A stretch of DNA of 7,914 bases from Methylococcaceae bacterium (GTDB lineage: Bacteria > Pseudomonadota > Gammaproteobacteria > Methylococcales > Methylomonadaceae), in NCBI GenBank assembly GCA_003155565.1, contig PMDM01000180.1, positions 1 to 7,914 on the forward strand, written 5' to 3'. Under the pieces are notes generated by a model. It was not told the DNA's origin. It saw nothing but the letters and a program-made list of their open reading frames with translations, and made no database searches. Of the stretch, positions 6,308 to 7,914 are shown piece after piece (positions within the stretch are counted from its first letter, which is position 1; each line of letters opens with the position of its first letter). A program made the translations under genes and the position numbers.

Positions 6308-6380
6308 TTATGTATATAAAGGATAGAGATTAGGATTCCAGGTCGTTACCTTTGATGATTAATTATGGATTTTTAGAGCC

Positions 6381-6410
6381 GCAAATCACCACGAAGGACA
6401 CGAAGAGTAT
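6381..6410. repeat. Repeat-like element with tandem CACGAAG words
   Basis: CACGAAGGA (6390-6398) is followed directly by CACGAAGAG (6399-6407), preceded by AAATCAC. The word pair (in the other orientation CTTCGTGTCCTTCGTGG) is one I recall as a recurrent intergenic sequence in many environmental bacterial genomes, but I cannot count copies here. It lies in the spacer between the Rieske and CDF genes, right against the Rieske stop codon. It may be a dispersed short repeat rather than a regulatory site. Confidence 0.45.
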
Positions 6411-6411
6411 A

Positions 6412-6732
6412 TCAGTCCCAACGCCCATCCTTGATCTGCACTAACCCATTTTCGACCCTGACAGGGAAGCAGGCAATGTCTTCATAAGCAGGAGGGGATT
6501 TTACTGCACCGGTTTTCACGCAAAATCGTGCTCCGTGGCGTGGGCAAATAATCTCGTCGCCATCCAGTTCGCCACTGGCAAGCTCCGCACCATCATGAGT
6601 ACACACATCTTCAATCGCATAAAATTGTCCATCAATGTTAAATACTGCAACATCAGTCCCATCTAAATCGACGATGACATGTTCACCTTCAGCCAAAGCC
6701 GTTTGCTCAATAACACTTATCCACTCTGACAT
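6412..6732 (-). CDS. Small Rieske [2Fe-2S] ferredoxin
   Basis: 106 aa, a single Rieske domain of the ferredoxin/NirD-like size class. The cluster ligands are C44-x-H46 (CTH) and C63-x-x-H66 (CPRH), spaced as in the family, with GARFC following the second pair. There is no signal peptide or membrane anchor, so it is a cytoplasmic electron carrier. The gene starts 7 bp after the rsmJ stop, with AGGGTG upstream inside the end of rsmJ, so the two are cotranscribed. Similar stand-alone Rieske genes occur at the ends of suf Fe-S assembly operons, and the sufU in this group supports that setting. Its redox partner is unknown. It could instead serve an oxygenase, but none is nearby. Confidence 0.88.
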   Translation of the reverse strand: MSEWISVIEQTALAEGEHVIVDLDGTDVAVFNIDGQFYAIEDVCTHDGAELASGELDGDEIICPRHGARFCVKTGAVKSPPAYEDIACFPVRVENGLVQIKDGRWD

Positions 6733-6739
6733 TTCTGTA

Positions 6740-7495
6740 TTACACCCTGTTTTGTGTTAAATAGACATCGTACCGCAATAGTTTTCCTTGAAAGCTCTCA
6801 TCCGGTTTACCGCCCAACGGTTCGGCATAATCAGGGCTTTTTACCACCACACGTTTATCGGCTATTTTTATTGCGGTTGCAAACAACTGTTCCTTATCGG
6901 TATCATCGCCTACGAGATCGCGTAAGACCATGATGGATTTTTTTGCTAACGCCGATTTTTTGCGTTTAGGCGGAAACATAGGGTCAAGGTAAATGCAATC
7001 GGGCTGTACCGTTAATTGCCCCAATATTTCAATCGCATTGCCAGTCAGCAGTTGGGGATGGGTTACGTTAAGCTGCTGCATCCAAGCCAGATTGGTCAAG
7101 CGACTAAATCCATCTGCCAACAATTCCACCATGATGGGTGAACGCTCTATGCACAAAACCTCATAACCCATACGAAACATGGCGAGGCTATCTTGTCCCC
7201 AACCAGCAGTAGCGTCAACTACAGTTTTTGTTTTTCGGCCTAACGCCTGCGCCAAAGCACCTTGTTTGGCAATCGGCCATGATCGTTGTTCGCCTTGCCG
7301 ATGTTCTATATCCACGGACAAACCGCGTTTGTTGACGTTTTCCTTGTCCAGTAACGACAAACAACCGTCGCGCCAGCATAGAAACAAATCTTCTGGTATA
7401 TCGGCATTATGTGATTGGTACAAAGGGACTTCTAGTCTTTCTGCAAGTTGTTTAAACAGCAGAATATCGCCCTGACCTTCATAAAGGACAGCCAG
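6740..7495 (-). CDS. rsmJ: 16S rRNA (guanine-1516-N2)-methyltransferase RsmJ; non-ATG start
   Basis: SAM-dependent methyltransferase for m2G1516 of 16S rRNA. From the chosen start it is 251 aa (E. coli RsmJ is 250). Motif I is VDATAGWGQD (93-102 in this numbering), with acidic E115 ending the second strand. The catalytic motif DPMFPP is followed by KKSALAKK, a RsmJ hallmark, and the C-terminal VVVKSPDYA also fits. The HRR..GGG loop common in homologues is divergent here (HRQGEQRSWPIAKQG). No ATG, GTG or TTG lies where homologues start. The first ordinary start is TTG at 7423, which would drop 24 residues including LAERLEVPL, clearly matching the conserved N-terminal part. CTG at 7495, preceded by AGGA, gives the expected length. 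ATT at 7537 or 7534 is another option. The gene lies 41 bp after sufU and 7 bp before the Rieske gene, in one operon. Confidence 0.85.
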   Translation of the reverse strand: MAVLYEGQGDILLFKQLAERLEVPLYQSHNADIPEDLFLCWRDGCLSLLDKENVNKRGLSVDIEHRQGEQRSWPIAKQGALAQALGRKTKTVVDATAGWGQDSLAMFRMGYEVLCIERSPIMVELLADGFSRLTNLAWMQQLNVTHPQLLTGNAIEILGQLTVQPDCIYLDPMFPPKRKKSALAKKSIMVLRDLVGDDTDKEQLFATAIKIADKRVVVKSPDYAEPLGGKPDESFQGKLLRYDVYLTQNRV

Positions 7496-7536
7496 TTTTC
7501 CTGTGTATTTTTGGTCAGAAGCTTTCGTGGTAATAA

Positions 7537-7914
7537 TTACTCTGTAGAAATCGAATTTTGTTCATTTTTCAACGCGGCATCTAGGGTGTGCCAAGCCAAC
7601 GTAGCACATTTTACCCGTGCCGGATACTCGCGGACACCTGCTAAAACCGCCAATTTGCCAACCGCTTCTAGTTGAACCTGTTCTTCTTTTCCTGTAGTCA
7701 TCTCATGGAAGATTTTGAACAACGCTTTGGCTTCCGCTGTGGTTTTATCTTTGATAATCTCTGTCATCAATGACACCGATGCGGTTGATATGGCACAGCC
7801 GGAACCTTGAAAACTGGCATCGACAATTTTATCGCCATCCATTTTCAAGAATAAGGTTAGCCGATCACCGCATAAGGGATTAAACCCTTCCACTTGCCGG
7901 TCAGCATCCGCCAT
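7537..7914 (-). CDS. sufU: SufU-type Fe-S assembly protein, N-terminus cut by window edge
   Basis: 125 aa are visible. The Met at the window edge is probably internal, because SufU proteins carry about 25 more residues before the ADADR..EGFNPLCGD segment. Three conserved Cys are present: C15 (PLCGD, with D17), C40 (GSGCAIS) and C103 (VKCATLAW). An insert of about 20 residues before the third Cys and the YPARVKC context separate SufU from IscU. By family knowledge it accepts sulfur from the cysteine desulfurase SufS, often with a bound zinc, for Fe-S cluster assembly by SufBCD. Those partner genes should lie just beyond the right edge. It appears to lead into rsmJ and the Rieske gene on the same strand. 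Confidence 0.88.
   Translation of the reverse strand: MADADRQVEGFNPLCGDRLTLFLKMDGDKIVDASFQGSGCAISTASVSLMTEIIKDKTTAEAKALFKIFHEMTTGKEEQVQLEAVGKLAVLAGVREYPARVKCATLAWHTLDAALKNEQNSISTE

Noticed and set aside
1..7914. CRISPR arrays, insertion sequences, tRNA or rRNA genes
   Set aside because: I see no regularly spaced repeats, no transposase and no cloverleaf or rRNA-like sequence in the window.

Overview
This looks like chromosomal DNA of a moderately AT-rich gammaproteobacterium, probably a methanotroph-like member of the Methylococcales. The evidence is a small secreted protein with a VPVPA/VPLPA-type C-terminal sorting tail, an exopolysaccharide (EPS) export set of the kind found with PEP-CTERM/exosortase systems, and an RsmJ, which is mostly gammaproteobacterial. 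The taxon is an inference from protein style; no rRNA or tRNA is present.

Left part (1-505): about 500 bases without a convincing gene. It holds small repeats and inverted repeats and leads into the first gene.

EPS/sorting block (506-5366, + strand): five genes. They encode (1) a small exported protein with a VPVPA sorting tail, whose 3' end looks frameshifted so that the frame runs through an intrinsic terminator; (2) a short periplasmic polysaccharide export (OPX) protein with no lipobox and no outer-membrane helix; (3) an outer-membrane beta-barrel whose start overlaps the OPX gene; (4) a Wzz/GNVR-type chain-length/co-polymerase protein with a long coiled coil; and (5) after a 164-bp gap, a separate BY-type tyrosine autokinase. 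Products 2-5 make a plausible trans-envelope conduit: the kinase controls the inner-membrane co-polymerase, the OPX protein bridges the periplasm, and the barrel provides the outer-membrane pore. No glycosyltransferase, flippase, polymerase or exosortase lies in the window, so the module must work with genes elsewhere.

Right part (5405-7914, - strand, convergent with the EPS block): a suf-type Fe-S segment read right to left. It comprises sufU (cut by the window edge), rsmJ (with no ATG/GTG/TTG where homologues start; a CTG is the best candidate), a small Rieske ferredoxin, and then, after a 104-bp spacer carrying a repeat-like element, a cation diffusion facilitator transporter related to the SLC30A9 type.

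The points most worth a second look are the OPX/beta-barrel pair as a composite translocon, the apparent one-base deletion in the sorting-tail gene, the terminator between the sorted protein and the export genes, the G7 and G8 tracts in the two envelope genes, and the rsmJ start codon.
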